A DNA stretch of 64,000 nucleotides from Candidatus Pseudomonas phytovorans (GTDB taxonomy: Bacteria; Pseudomonadota; Gammaproteobacteria; Pseudomonadales; Pseudomonadaceae). Shown in pieces: positions 48,510 to 57,256 of the stretch. Position 1 is the first letter of the stretch. Each line of letters begins with the position of its first letter. The stretch is taken from contig CP119325.1 of assembly GCA_029202525.1 (NCBI GenBank), positions 1,958,001 to 2,022,000 on the forward strand. The letters run 5' to 3'. The position numbers and the translations under genes are program-made. The notes beneath the pieces are model-generated. The model was given only the letters and a program-made list of their open reading frames with translations, was not told where the DNA came from and made no database searches.

Positions 48510-50552
48510 TTACGCTACACCCAACTCACCAAACACGAACGCATACTCCAGGGCCACATCCTTCAACCCCTGATACCGCCCGCTCATCCCGCCATGCCCA
48601 GCGCCCATCTCGGTCTTGAGCAGCAGCAGGTTGCTGTCGGTCTTGTGCGTACGTAACCGCGCCACCCACTTCGCCGCTTCCCAGTACTGCACGCGGCTGT
48701 CGTTGTAGCCCGCCACCACCAGCATCGCCGGGTAGGCCTGGGCTTTCACGTTCTCGTACGGTGCATACGCCTTGATCCGCTCATACACCTCTGGCGCCTC
48801 AGGGTTGCCCCATTCGTCGTACTCGGTCACGGTCAGCGGCAGCTCGGGGTCGAGCATGGTGTTGAGCACGTCGACGAACGGCACTTCCGCAATCGCACAG
48901 CGGAACAGCTCGGGGCGCAGGTTGAGTACCGCCCCTATCAGCAGGCCGCCGGCGCTGCCGCCGCTGATGGCCAGCCGCTCGGCAGCGGTCACGCCCTCGG
49001 CGATCAGGTGCTCGGCGCAGGCGATGAAGTCGCTGAAGGTGTTGGGTTTGTGTTCCTGCTTGCCGGCGCGGTACCAGGCTTCGCCCAGTTCGCCGCCGCC
49101 ACGCACATGGGCGATGGCAAAACCTACGCCGCGTTCCAGCAGGCTGAGGCGCGCATGCGAGAACCACGGGTCGAGGCTTTCGCCGTAGGCGCCGTAACCG
49201 TACAGGTACAGCGGCACGGGTTTGCCCAGGTCCTGGCGACGACGCACCAGGCTGATAGGCACTTGGGTCCCGTCCGCTGCAGTTGCCCACAGGCGCTCGC
49301 TCACATAGTCATCGGCATCGAACGCACCTAGTACCGGGGTTTGCTTGAGCACGGCCTGGGCACCGGTGGCCAGCTCCAGCTGGCGCACCTGGGCTGGGCG
49401 GTTGAGCGCTTCATAGCGCAGGCGTACGCGCGTGCTGGCGAATTCCAGGCTGTCCTGCACGTACAGGCTGTAGGCGGCGTCGGGGAGCTCCACGCGGTAG
49501 GCCGGCAGGCCTTGCGGGCGCACCTCGATGATCGGCAGGCCGCCTTCGCGCAGGCTCAGGGTCAAGGCGCCGGCATTCAGGCTGAGGCCTTCGAGCATGA
49601 TCGCATCGCGGTGTGCCGCCAGCACCTGCCATTGTTCACGGCTGGGCACGGGAGTGACCGGAGCGTGGTACAGGGCGAAGTTGATACCGTCCTGGTTGGT
49701 GCGGATGAACCAGCGCCACTCGCCATCGAGCTGGCCATGGTCGGGGAAGTATTCATGGCCTTCGACACGCGGCGCCAGGCAGGTGAACGGCGCCTGCGGG
49801 GTTTCGGCGTCCAGTACCCAGGCCTCGCTGGTGGTCTTGCTGTTCAGCAGCAGCACCAGCTGGCGCTCGGAGCTGGTGCGGTAGCAGTGCAGGAAGAAGC
49901 GCCCGTCGGGCTCTTCGAACACGCTCTGCGCAGCGTCGCTGCCCAGGGTGTGGCGGCGCAGGCGCCAAGGCCGGTGGGTATCGTCCAGCTCTGCGAAGAA
50001 CAGTGTCTGGCTGTCGTTGGCCCAGGTCAGGCTGCCGTCGCAGTCGTCGAAGGGCAAGGCGGTGATGTTGCCAGTGGCCAGGTCCTTGACGTAAAGCGCG
50101 TAGATTTCATCGCCGCTGGTGTCGAGGCTGTAGGCCAGCAGGCGGTGGTCAGGGCTGACGTTGAACGCCCCCAGCGACAGGAAGCCGCCATTGGCCAAGG
50201 CGTTGGGATCGAGCAGCAGCTGCTCCTGGCTCTCATCGACGATGTTGCTGTCATCGGCCGGGCGCGGGCAACGGTAGTGGCGTGGGTACTCATCGCCAGC
50301 GGTGGTGCGGGTGTAGTAGAGGTAAGGGCCCCAGGGAGACGGCAGCGACAGGTCGGTTTCCTGGATGCGGCCCTTGATCTCTTCGAACAACTGCTCGCGC
50401 AACGGTGCCTGGTCGGCCAGGCAGGCTTCCTGGTAGGCGTTCTCGGCTTGCAGGTAGGCGAGCACCTCGGGGGTGTCGCGCTGTTGCAGCCAGGCGTACG
50501 GGTCGGCAGCATTGTCGGCGTGGGCGATGGGCGGCTGAGGCTTGTTGGGCAT
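48510..50552 (-). CDS. ptrB: Oligopeptidase B, S9 prolyl-oligopeptidase family
   Basis: 680 residues from ATG at 50552. The N-terminal beta-propeller begins HADNAADPYAWLQQRDTPEVLAYLQAENAYQE. The C-terminal alpha/beta hydrolase has the nucleophile serine in LAISGGSAGGLLIG, and Asp and His in AGYNDSRVQYWEA and EMGAGHGGMSGRY. It cleaves short peptides after basic residues in the cytoplasm. It is divergent from a membrane-protein gene, with a 92-base shared promoter region. Confidence 0.94.
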   Translation of the reverse strand: MPNKPQPPIAHADNAADPYAWLQQRDTPEVLAYLQAENAYQEACLADQAPLREQLFEEIKGRIQETDLSLPSPWGPYLYYTRTTAGDEYPRHYRCPRPADDSNIVDESQEQLLLDPNALANGGFLSLGAFNVSPDHRLLAYSLDTSGDEIYALYVKDLATGNITALPFDDCDGSLTWANDSQTLFFAELDDTHRPWRLRRHTLGSDAAQSVFEEPDGRFFLHCYRTSSERQLVLLLNSKTTSEAWVLDAETPQAPFTCLAPRVEGHEYFPDHGQLDGEWRWFIRTNQDGINFALYHAPVTPVPSREQWQVLAAHRDAIMLEGLSLNAGALTLSLREGGLPIIEVRPQGLPAYRVELPDAAYSLYVQDSLEFASTRVRLRYEALNRPAQVRQLELATGAQAVLKQTPVLGAFDADDYVSERLWATAADGTQVPISLVRRRQDLGKPVPLYLYGYGAYGESLDPWFSHARLSLLERGVGFAIAHVRGGGELGEAWYRAGKQEHKPNTFSDFIACAEHLIAEGVTAAERLAISGGSAGGLLIGAVLNLRPELFRCAIAEVPFVDVLNTMLDPELPLTVTEYDEWGNPEAPEVYERIKAYAPYENVKAQAYPAMLVVAGYNDSRVQYWEAAKWVARLRTHKTDSNLLLLKTEMGAGHGGMSGRYQGLKDVALEYAFVFGELGVA

Positions 50553-50644
50553 TGGTGATCTCTTGGCTAGGGACAGGCAAACACTGTCTGCGCCCGGAAA
50601 AGTGTTTATCATAGGCATCTCTTTGCCTGGCTTGCACGAACACC

Positions 50645-51142
50645 ATGACCGAGAACGACTACACCTTCGCCTGGGGCCTGTACGCCGTGGCCGCCTTGGG
50701 CTGCCTGCTGGTGGGCTTCAAGCTCACCGGCTGGATGTGGCGCTGGCTGCGCGAACCGCTGCGGGTGGTGCTGGCCGTGCTGCTGCTGACCCCTACCGTG
50801 GTCGACCCGGTCAAGGACAGCTTCGCCCCGGCCATCGCCATCACCGCCCTGGATGTCGCCTTCAAGGTCGGCAATAACGCCTGGCGTGCGGTGTCCGACT
50901 TTGCTATGTACGGCATGATTGCCTTTGGCCTGTATTTCCTCTTCGTGCTGCTGCGCTGGCCGCTGGAAAAGCGCGCCCTTGAACGCCGTGCGCAAGCCGA
51001 GGCCGCCGCCAAGCGCCAGGCGGACGAAGATAACCAGATTGCCGGGCAAGCCCCCTTGGCCGCCGAGCGCGGCGACCGTTACCGCGACGACCCACGCCCT
51101 GCCGCCCCGCGCGGCAATGGCCGGGTCGAGCCCCGTCTGTAA
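50645..51142 (+). CDS. Hypothetical inner-membrane protein
   Basis: 165 residues. Three hydrophobic segments (about 8-30, 38-56, 85-103) are followed by a charged tail (EKRALERRAQAEAAAKRQADEDN) that looks helical and cytoplasmic. I do not recognise a named family. It is followed after 17 bases by the glutamine amidotransferase gene and may be co-transcribed with it. Confidence 0.82.
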   Translation: MTENDYTFAWGLYAVAALGCLLVGFKLTGWMWRWLREPLRVVLAVLLLTPTVVDPVKDSFAPAIAITALDVAFKVGNNAWRAVSDFAMYGMIAFGLYFLFVLLRWPLEKRALERRAQAEAAAKRQADEDNQIAGQAPLAAERGDRYRDDPRPAAPRGNGRVEPRL

Positions 51143-51159
51143 GCGCAGGAGACCCGCCT

Positions 51160-51933
51160 GTGTGCGAACTGCTAGGCATGAGTGCCAACGTCCCCACCGA
51201 CATCGTTTTCAGCTTCACCGGCCTGATGCAGCGCGGTGGCCGCACCGGCCCGCACCGTGATGGCTGGGGCATCGGCTTCTACGAAGGCCGCGGCCTGCGT
51301 CTGTTCCAGGACCCGGCTGCAAGCAGCGAGTCGGAAGTGGCCAACCTGGTGCAGCGCTACCCGATCAAGAGCGAAGTGGTGATCGGCCATATCCGCCAGG
51401 CCAACGTCGGCCGGGTGTGCCTGTCCAACACCCACCCGTTCGTGCGGGAGATGTGGGGCCGCAACTGGTGCTTCGCGCACAACGGCCAACTGGGCGATTT
51501 CAAGGGGCAGACCAGCTTCTACCGGCCGGTGGGCGACACCGACAGCGAAGCGGCGTTCTGCGACTTGCTCAACCGCATCCGCAGTGCCTTCCCCGAGCCG
51601 GTGCCGGTGGAGCAGCTGCTGCCGGTGCTGGTCGAAGCCTGTGCCGGCTACCGTGGCCAGGGCGTGTTCAACTGCATGCTCAGCGATGGCGACTGGCTGT
51701 TCTGCTTCTGCTCGACCAAGCTGGTGCACATTACCCGCCGGGCGCCGTTTGGTGCCGCGCGCTTGAAGGATGTCGACCTGATCGTCGATTTTCATACCGA
51801 AACCACCCCCAACGACGTGGTCACGGTGATCGCCACCGAGGCCTTGACCGAGAACGAGACCTGGCACCGTTACGAGCCGGGTCAATGGGCCCTGTGGCGG
51901 CACGGCGAGTGCGTGGCCCACGGCCAGAGCTAA
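51160..51933 (+). CDS. Class II glutamine amidotransferase (YafJ-like)
   Basis: 257 residues with GTG start set by AGGAGA 9 bases upstream. After Met removal, Cys2 is the Ntn nucleophile (MCELLGMSANVPTD). GRTGPHRDGWGIGFYEG, IGHIRQANVGRVCLSNTHPF and WCFAHNGQLGDF are the GATase-2 glutamine-binding blocks. No synthase domain is attached, as in YafJ. The acceptor is unknown. A DUF2937 gene follows 9 bases later. Confidence 0.93.
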   Translation: MCELLGMSANVPTDIVFSFTGLMQRGGRTGPHRDGWGIGFYEGRGLRLFQDPAASSESEVANLVQRYPIKSEVVIGHIRQANVGRVCLSNTHPFVREMWGRNWCFAHNGQLGDFKGQTSFYRPVGDTDSEAAFCDLLNRIRSAFPEPVPVEQLLPVLVEACAGYRGQGVFNCMLSDGDWLFCFCSTKLVHITRRAPFGAARLKDVDLIVDFHTETTPNDVVTVIATEALTENETWHRYEPGQWALWRHGECVAHGQS

Positions 51934-51942
51934 GGACGCTGC

Positions 51943-52464
51943 ATGTTCAGAAGTTACCTGCGGTTGCTGCTGTTCACCTTCGGCCTGCTGGCCGGTATCC
52001 AGGTTCCGGGGCTGGTCAAGGACTATAGCCAGCGGGTCGAGGCGCACCTGTTCGAGTCGCGCGAGGCGCTTGATGGGTTCCGGCAAACGGCCGAGCGCTT
52101 TTTCAAGGGCGACTTGCAGGCGCTGCTGCAGCACTACCGCAGCAGCGATGACCCGGTGTTCAACAGTGATGCCAACAGCATCGAAAGCATGATGATCCGC
52201 AACGAACTGCTGGAAAACGAATGGCAGGCACTGCAAGGGCCATGGGCCCAGCGTACCTGGCATGTGCTGGTACAGGCTGACCCGCAGTTGCGCGAAGAAA
52301 CCCTCAACAGCTACAGCTACCAGATACTGCTGGTGCCCGAGGCCATTGGCTGGGGTGTTGGCGCAGGGTTTGTTCTGGCGTTTGTTGTCGAAAGCCTGTT
52401 GTTGGGCGTTGGCTGGGTGATCCTGGGTGGGCGTCGCCGTGTTGTGAAAGAGAGCTGGCGATAG
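51943..52464 (+). CDS. DUF2937 family membrane protein
   Basis: 173 residues. An N-terminal hydrophobic segment (LRLLLFTFGLLAGIQVPGLV), a soluble helical region (about 28-115), and a second strong segment near 128-155 fit the DUF2937 family. Orientation suggests a periplasmic middle domain. Function unknown. It lies between the amidotransferase and the pxpABC genes. Confidence 0.82.
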   Translation: MFRSYLRLLLFTFGLLAGIQVPGLVKDYSQRVEAHLFESREALDGFRQTAERFFKGDLQALLQHYRSSDDPVFNSDANSIESMMIRNELLENEWQALQGPWAQRTWHVLVQADPQLREETLNSYSYQILLVPEAIGWGVGAGFVLAFVVESLLLGVGWVILGGRRRVVKESWR

Positions 52465-52535
52465 ACTGAGCGGCCCCGTCAATCTGTGCATCGCGCAAAG
52501 GTATGCCTATGACCGACAACAACGGAGACCGCGAG

Positions 52536-53288
52536 GTGGAACGCCTGCTACTCAATTGCGACATGGGCGAGAGTTTCGGCAGCTGGCGCATGGGCCTGGA
52601 CGCCGAGGTGATGCCCTATATCGATTGCGCCAACATCGCCTGTGGCTACCATGCTGGCGACCCCGGCATCATGCGCCGCACCGTAGCCCTGGCGCTGGAG
52701 CACGGGGTGACCATCGGCGCGCACCCTGCCTACCCGGACCTGGTCGGCTTCGGCCGCCGCTCCATGGCCTGCAGCCCTGAAGAAATCCGCGACTTGCTGC
52801 ACTACCAGATCGGCGCGCTGGAGGGCATCTGCAAGGTGCTGGGGGGTCGCGTGGCCTATGTGAAACCTCATGGCGCGCTGTACAACGACATGATGGCCGA
52901 CCCGCTCAAGCTACGCACGGTGCTGGAGGCCGTGGCGGCCTACGACAGCAACCTGCCGCTGATGCTCATGGCCACTGCCGACAACCTTGCTGCCCAGGCG
53001 CTGGGCGATGAAGTCGGTGTGCCGCTGTGGTTCGAGGCGTTTGCCGACCGGGCTTACACTGCCAGCGGCCACCTGGTGTCGCGCCGACTGCCTGGCGCGG
53101 TGCATCACGACCCGGCTCTGGTGGTGGAGCAGGCCGTGCGCCTGGCCCGTGGCGACACCCTGGTAGCGGACGATGGCAGCGCCCTGCGCCTGCAGGCCAG
53201 CACGCTCTGCGTGCATGGCGACAACGACAGTTCGGTAGCCGCGGTGCGGCAGATACGCCAGGCGCTCGACGCGCTGGAGGCACGATGA
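52536..53288 (+). CDS. pxpA: 5-oxoprolinase subunit A
   Basis: 250 residues from GTG at 52536, chosen because GGAG lies 8-9 bases upstream and family members start xxRLLLNCDMGE; ATG at 52503 or 52509 would add 9-11 residues. NCDMGESFG, IDCANIACGYHAGDP and GAHPAYPDLVGFGRR are LamB/YcsF signatures. PxpA, B and C together hydrolyse 5-oxoproline (pyroglutamate) to glutamate with ATP. Its stop overlaps pxpB by 4 bases. Confidence 0.94.
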   Translation: MERLLLNCDMGESFGSWRMGLDAEVMPYIDCANIACGYHAGDPGIMRRTVALALEHGVTIGAHPAYPDLVGFGRRSMACSPEEIRDLLHYQIGALEGICKVLGGRVAYVKPHGALYNDMMADPLKLRTVLEAVAAYDSNLPLMLMATADNLAAQALGDEVGVPLWFEAFADRAYTASGHLVSRRLPGAVHHDPALVVEQAVRLARGDTLVADDGSALRLQASTLCVHGDNDSSVAAVRQIRQALDALEAR

Positions 53289-53971
53289 AGGCCCGTATCG
53301 AAGTGGTCGCCATCGACAGCCTGATGGTGCGCCTGTTCGACCGTATCGACGAGGCCAACATGGCATGGATGCTCGCCGCCAGCCAACGCTTGAGCGCTGC
53401 GTTTGGCCAGCATCTGCTTGACCTGGTGCCGTCTTACACCACGCTGATGCTGCAGTTCGATCTGCCGCCAGGCGAGGCGAGGGTGCTGATCACCCAGGCG
53501 CTGGACGGTTTGCAGCCAGACGCCGGCAGCGGTGGTCGGCGTCATGAGATTCCAGTCTGGTATGACGCCAGCGTCGGCCCGGAGCTGCCCGTTCTGGCGG
53601 CCCGCAGCGGCTTGAGTGAAGCCGATGTCATCCGCTTGCACAGCGAGCGCGACTACCCGGTATTCGCTTTGGGCTTCGCCCCCGGTTTCGGCTTTATGGG
53701 CCTGGTGGACGAACGCCTGGCCAGCCCGCGCCTGAGCACCCCGCGCAAGCGGGTGGCGGCGGGTAGCGTGGGCATCGCTGAGCGCCAGACGGCAGCTTAT
53801 CCGGCGGTATCGCCGGGTGGCTGGAACTTGATCGGGCGCACGCCGGTGCGTTTGTTCGACCGCGAACGTGACGGCTACAGCCTGTTGCAACCTGGCGACC
53901 GGGTGCGCTTCGTGGCGGTTTCGCGCAGCGAATTCCTGGCCCTGGGCGGTGATGCGGAGGCGCAAGGATGA
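53285..53971 (+). CDS. pxpB: 5-oxoprolinase subunit B
   Basis: 228 residues from ATG at 53285, overlapping pxpA by ATGA. IPVWYDASVGPELPVLAARSGLSEADVIRLHSERDYPVFALGFAPGFGFMGLV and GSVGIAERQTAAYPAVSPGGWNLIGRTP mark the KipI/AHS1 domain. It forms the PxpBC heteromer with the next gene product. Several longer upstream starts are shadows of pxpA. Confidence 0.95.
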   Translation: MKARIEVVAIDSLMVRLFDRIDEANMAWMLAASQRLSAAFGQHLLDLVPSYTTLMLQFDLPPGEARVLITQALDGLQPDAGSGGRRHEIPVWYDASVGPELPVLAARSGLSEADVIRLHSERDYPVFALGFAPGFGFMGLVDERLASPRLSTPRKRVAAGSVGIAERQTAAYPAVSPGGWNLIGRTPVRLFDRERDGYSLLQPGDRVRFVAVSRSEFLALGGDAEAQG

Positions 53972-54885
53972 AGCAATTGAAGATCGAGGCCAGTACGCCG
54001 CTGTGCCAGTTACAGGATGCTGGCCGCTTTGGCGTGCGTCACCTGGGCGTGACCCAGGGCGGGGCACTGGACTGGTTGGCAATGCACTGGGCCAACTGGC
54101 TGCTGGGCAACCCGTTGGGGGCGCCGGTGGTCGAGGTGGCGCTGGGTGGCTTTACCGTGGTGGCCGAGCAGGATTGTGTGCTTGCGCTGGCGGGTGCCGA
54201 CCTGGATGCGCGGATTGATGATAAGCCGATGGCGCCTTGGCGCAGCTTTGCCTTGGGTAAAGGGCAGCGGTTCACCCTGAAACAGCAAAGGCAGGGTGTG
54301 CGGGCCTATCTGGCAGCAGCCGGCGGGTTCCAGGCCGAAGATGTGCTGGGCAGTAGTGCCACGGTCGTTCGCGAAGCGCTGGGCGGGATCGATGGCCGTG
54401 GCGCTGCGCTTGCCAAGGGCCAGCTACTGGCTTTCGCGGGTGCAGCACTCAGTTTGCGTGAGGTGCCGGAAACGTTGCGGCCTACGTACGCACAAAAGCC
54501 CGTTCTCGACCTGGTGATGGGCGCGCAGATTGGTGATTTCAGCGGTCTCAGCCTGTTTGAAGCATTCAACAGTGACTGGACGCTGGATAGCCGGGCCGAC
54601 CGCATGGGCATCCGCTTGCTGGGGCCGCAGTTGGTTTACCAAGGCGCGCCGATGATTTCTGAAGGGATACCACTGGGGGCGGTGCAGGTGCCACCGGACG
54701 GGCAGCCGATTGTGTTGCTCAATGACCGGCAGACCATTGGCGGGTATCCGCGGCTGGGGGCGTTGACACCGCTGGCGCTGGCGCAACTGGCGCAGTGCAT
54801 GCCGGGGGCAGCGGTGCGGTTCAGGGCGGTGGTGCAGGATGAGGCCTGGCGGGAGCAGCAGCTTTACCTGGGCCGTTGGGTGTAA
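53968..54885 (+). CDS. pxpC: 5-oxoprolinase subunit C
   Basis: 305 residues, overlapping pxpB by ATGA. The biotin-dependent-carboxylase-like KipA/AHS2 domain is marked by LCQLQDAGRFGVRHLGVTQGGALDW, FNSDWTLDSRADRMGIRL and LNDRQTIGGYPRLGAL. It completes the pyroglutamate-hydrolysing complex. A REP pair follows. Confidence 0.95.
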   Translation: MKQLKIEASTPLCQLQDAGRFGVRHLGVTQGGALDWLAMHWANWLLGNPLGAPVVEVALGGFTVVAEQDCVLALAGADLDARIDDKPMAPWRSFALGKGQRFTLKQQRQGVRAYLAAAGGFQAEDVLGSSATVVREALGGIDGRGAALAKGQLLAFAGAALSLREVPETLRPTYAQKPVLDLVMGAQIGDFSGLSLFEAFNSDWTLDSRADRMGIRLLGPQLVYQGAPMISEGIPLGAVQVPPDGQPIVLLNDRQTIGGYPRLGALTPLALAQLAQCMPGAAVRFRAVVQDEAWREQQLYLGRWV

Positions 54886-54888
54886 GGC

Positions 54889-54993
54889 CGCTGGCCCTTT
54901 CGCGGGCTCGCCCGCTCCCACAGGTACACCACAAACTTCAAGGACTGTGGGGTACCTGTGGGAGCGGGCGAGCCCGCGAAGAGGCCAGCACAG
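54889..54993. repeat. REP pair 10 (inverted)
   Basis: GCTGGCCCTTTCGCGGGCTC.. arm and partner ending GAGCCCGCGAAGAGGCCAGC between convergent pxpC and the VWA gene. Confidence 0.9.
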
Positions 54994-54999
54994 GCAACA

Positions 55000-56178
55000 T
55001 CACTTGGACAGGTAGCGCATGCCTTCCTCCAACCCCTGCAAGGTCAGCGGATACATCTTGTCCTCGATCAAATCCCGCACCAAATGGGTCGACGCGGTGT
55101 AGTCCCAGGCCTGCTTGGGGTACGGGTTGATCCAGATGATCTTCCTGAATTTCTCCATGAAGCGCTGTATCCACACATACCCGGCCTCTTCGTTCCAGTG
55201 CTCCACGCTGCCACCCGGCTGGGTGATTTCGTAGGGCGCCATGGCCGCATCGCCGACGAAGATCACCTTGTAGTCGTCGCCGTACTTGTGCAGCAAATCG
55301 AACGTGGAGTAGCGCTCAGACGTGCGCCGCAGGTTGTTCTTCCACACCGACTCGTAGACGCAATTGTGGAAGTAGTAGTACTCCAGGTGCTTGAATTCGG
55401 TTTTGCAGGCCGAGAACAGCTCCTCGCAGACCTTTACGTGGGCGTCCATCGAGCCGCCGATGTCGAACAGCAACAGCAGTTTCACCGTGTTGCGCCGCTC
55501 GGGGCGCATCTGGATATTCAGCAAGCCGGCGTCGCGCGCGGTGTGGTCGATGGTGCCGTCGATATCCAGCTCTTCGGCGGCGCCTTCACGGGCGAACTTG
55601 CGCAGCCGGCGCAGGGCCAGCTTGATGTTGCGCGTGCCCAGTTCCACCTGGTCGTCGAGGTTCTTGTACTCGCGCTGGTCCCACACCTTCACCGCCTTGC
55701 CCTGGCGCTTGCCAGCCTCGCCCACGCGGATGCCTTCGGGGTTGAACCCACCCGAGCCGAACGGGCTGGTACCGCCGGTGCCAATCCACTTGTTGCCGCC
55801 GGCGTGGCGTTCTTTCTGCTCTTCAAGGCGCTGCTTGAATGCCTCGATCAGCTTGTCCAGGCCACCCAGGGACTGGATCTGCGCACGTTCTTCATCCGTG
55901 AGCGAGCGCTCGAACTCCTTGCGCAGCCAGTCTTCGGGGATCAGCGCCTCGATGTGCCGGTCGAGGTTTTCCAGGCCCTTGAAGTAGGCGGCGAAGGCCC
56001 GGTCGAACTTGTCGAAATGGCGTTCGTCCTTCACCAGGATGGCGCGGGCCAGGTAGTAGAATTCGTCCATGTCGGCGAACACCACATGCTTTTGCAGGGC
56101 CTGGTGCAGGTCCAGCAACTCACGAACCGACACCGGCACCTTGGCCGCGCGCATTTCATTGAACAGGTTGAGCAGCAT
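55000..56178 (-). CDS. VWA domain protein (CoxE-like)
   Basis: 392 residues. The C-terminal half is a von Willebrand A domain; its metal-site motif is FDIGGSMDAH, i.e. D-x-G-x-S where the canonical form is D-x-S-x-S. The N-terminal half is helical and charged (DWLRKEFERSLTDEERAQIQSLGGLDKLIEAFKQRLEEQKER), followed by a Gly-rich linker near 130-150. Such proteins act with a MoxR ATPase in metal-cofactor insertion or complex remodelling. The MoxR gene is directly upstream (12-base gap). Client unknown. Confidence 0.9.
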   Translation of the reverse strand: MLLNLFNEMRAAKVPVSVRELLDLHQALQKHVVFADMDEFYYLARAILVKDERHFDKFDRAFAAYFKGLENLDRHIEALIPEDWLRKEFERSLTDEERAQIQSLGGLDKLIEAFKQRLEEQKERHAGGNKWIGTGGTSPFGSGGFNPEGIRVGEAGKRQGKAVKVWDQREYKNLDDQVELGTRNIKLALRRLRKFAREGAAEELDIDGTIDHTARDAGLLNIQMRPERRNTVKLLLLFDIGGSMDAHVKVCEELFSACKTEFKHLEYYYFHNCVYESVWKNNLRRTSERYSTFDLLHKYGDDYKVIFVGDAAMAPYEITQPGGSVEHWNEEAGYVWIQRFMEKFRKIIWINPYPKQAWDYTASTHLVRDLIEDKMYPLTLQGLEEGMRYLSK

Positions 56179-56190
56179 GGCCGGCTCCTG

Positions 56191-57036
56191 TCAGCGGTTG
56201 CCGCGCCGGCTCATGAAGGCCAGGCGCTCCAGCAGCTGCACGTCTTGCTCGTTCTTCACCAGCGCGCCGGCCAGCGGCGGGATGGCCTTGGTCGGGTCGC
56301 GTTCACGGAGCACGGCTTCACCAATGTTGTCGGCCATCAGCAGCTTGAGCCAGTCGACCAGCTCGGAGGTGGAGGGCTTTTTCTTCAGGCCCGGCACCTT
56401 GCGCACGTCGAAGAACACATCCAGCGCCTCGCTGACCAGCGACTGGCTGATGTTCGGGTAATGCACGTCGACAATCTGCTGCAGCGTGCTGCGGTCGGGG
56501 AAGGCGATGTAGTGGAAGAAGCAGCGGCGCAGGAAGGCGTCCGGCAGCTCTTTTTCGTTGTTGGAGGTAATGATGATGATCGGGCGTTGTTTGGCCTTGA
56601 TGGTCTCGTCGATTTCGTAGACGTAGAACTCCATCTTGTCCAACTCTTGCAACAGGTCGTTGGGGAACTCGATATCGGCCTTGTCGATTTCGTCGATCAG
56701 CAGGATGACCCGCTCGTCCGCCTCGAAGGCTTCCCAGAGCTTGCCCTTCTTCAAGTAGTTGCGTATGTCGTGAACTTTCTCAGTGCCCAGTTGCGAGTCG
56801 CGCAGGCGGCTGACCGCGTCGTACTCGTACAAACCCTGGTGGGCCTTGGTGGTCGACTTGATGTGCCAGGTGATCAGGCGCGCACCGAACGAGGCCGCCA
56901 GTTGCTCGGCGAGCATGGTCTTGCCAGTGCCGGGCTCGCCCTTGACCAGCAGCGGGCGTTCGAGGGTGATGGCCGCGTTTACCGCCAGTTTCAGGTCGTC
57001 TGTGGCGACGTAGTCGCGGGTGCCTTCGAACTTCAT
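56191..57036 (-). CDS. MoxR-family AAA+ ATPase
   Basis: 281 residues from ATG at 57036, preceded by AGAGGACA. Walker A is GEPGTGKT, Walker B LLIDEIDKAD, sensor 1 ITSNNEKELPDAFLRRC. The sensor-2 region and C-terminal lid follow. It pairs with the VWA protein encoded next in the same operon, the usual MoxR-CoxE chaperone-like module. Confidence 0.94.
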   Translation of the reverse strand: MKFEGTRDYVATDDLKLAVNAAITLERPLLVKGEPGTGKTMLAEQLAASFGARLITWHIKSTTKAHQGLYEYDAVSRLRDSQLGTEKVHDIRNYLKKGKLWEAFEADERVILLIDEIDKADIEFPNDLLQELDKMEFYVYEIDETIKAKQRPIIIITSNNEKELPDAFLRRCFFHYIAFPDRSTLQQIVDVHYPNISQSLVSEALDVFFDVRKVPGLKKKPSTSELVDWLKLLMADNIGEAVLRERDPTKAIPPLAGALVKNEQDVQLLERLAFMSRRGNR

Positions 57037-57063
57037 GGGTCTGTCCTCTGCTGTATGCCTGTC

Positions 57064-57164
57064 AGGGCCTCTTCGCGGGCACGCCCGCTCCCACAGGTAT
57101 TGCACACATCTCTGGATCTGTGGGTTACCTGTGGGAGCGGGCGTGCCCGCGAAAGGCCCAACAC
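57064..57164. repeat. REP pair 11 (inverted)
   Basis: CAGGGCCTCTTCGCGGGCAC.. arm and partner ending GTGCCCGCGAAAGGCCC, upstream of the MoxR gene. Confidence 0.9.
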
Positions 57165-57256
57165 CTGTATTCGATTCTGTACCGACTATAACGCGGGGTT
57201 GAGTGGCTGCAAACGCAGACCGGGCATTCAGTCCATGAATGCCGCGTCACGCGGTC

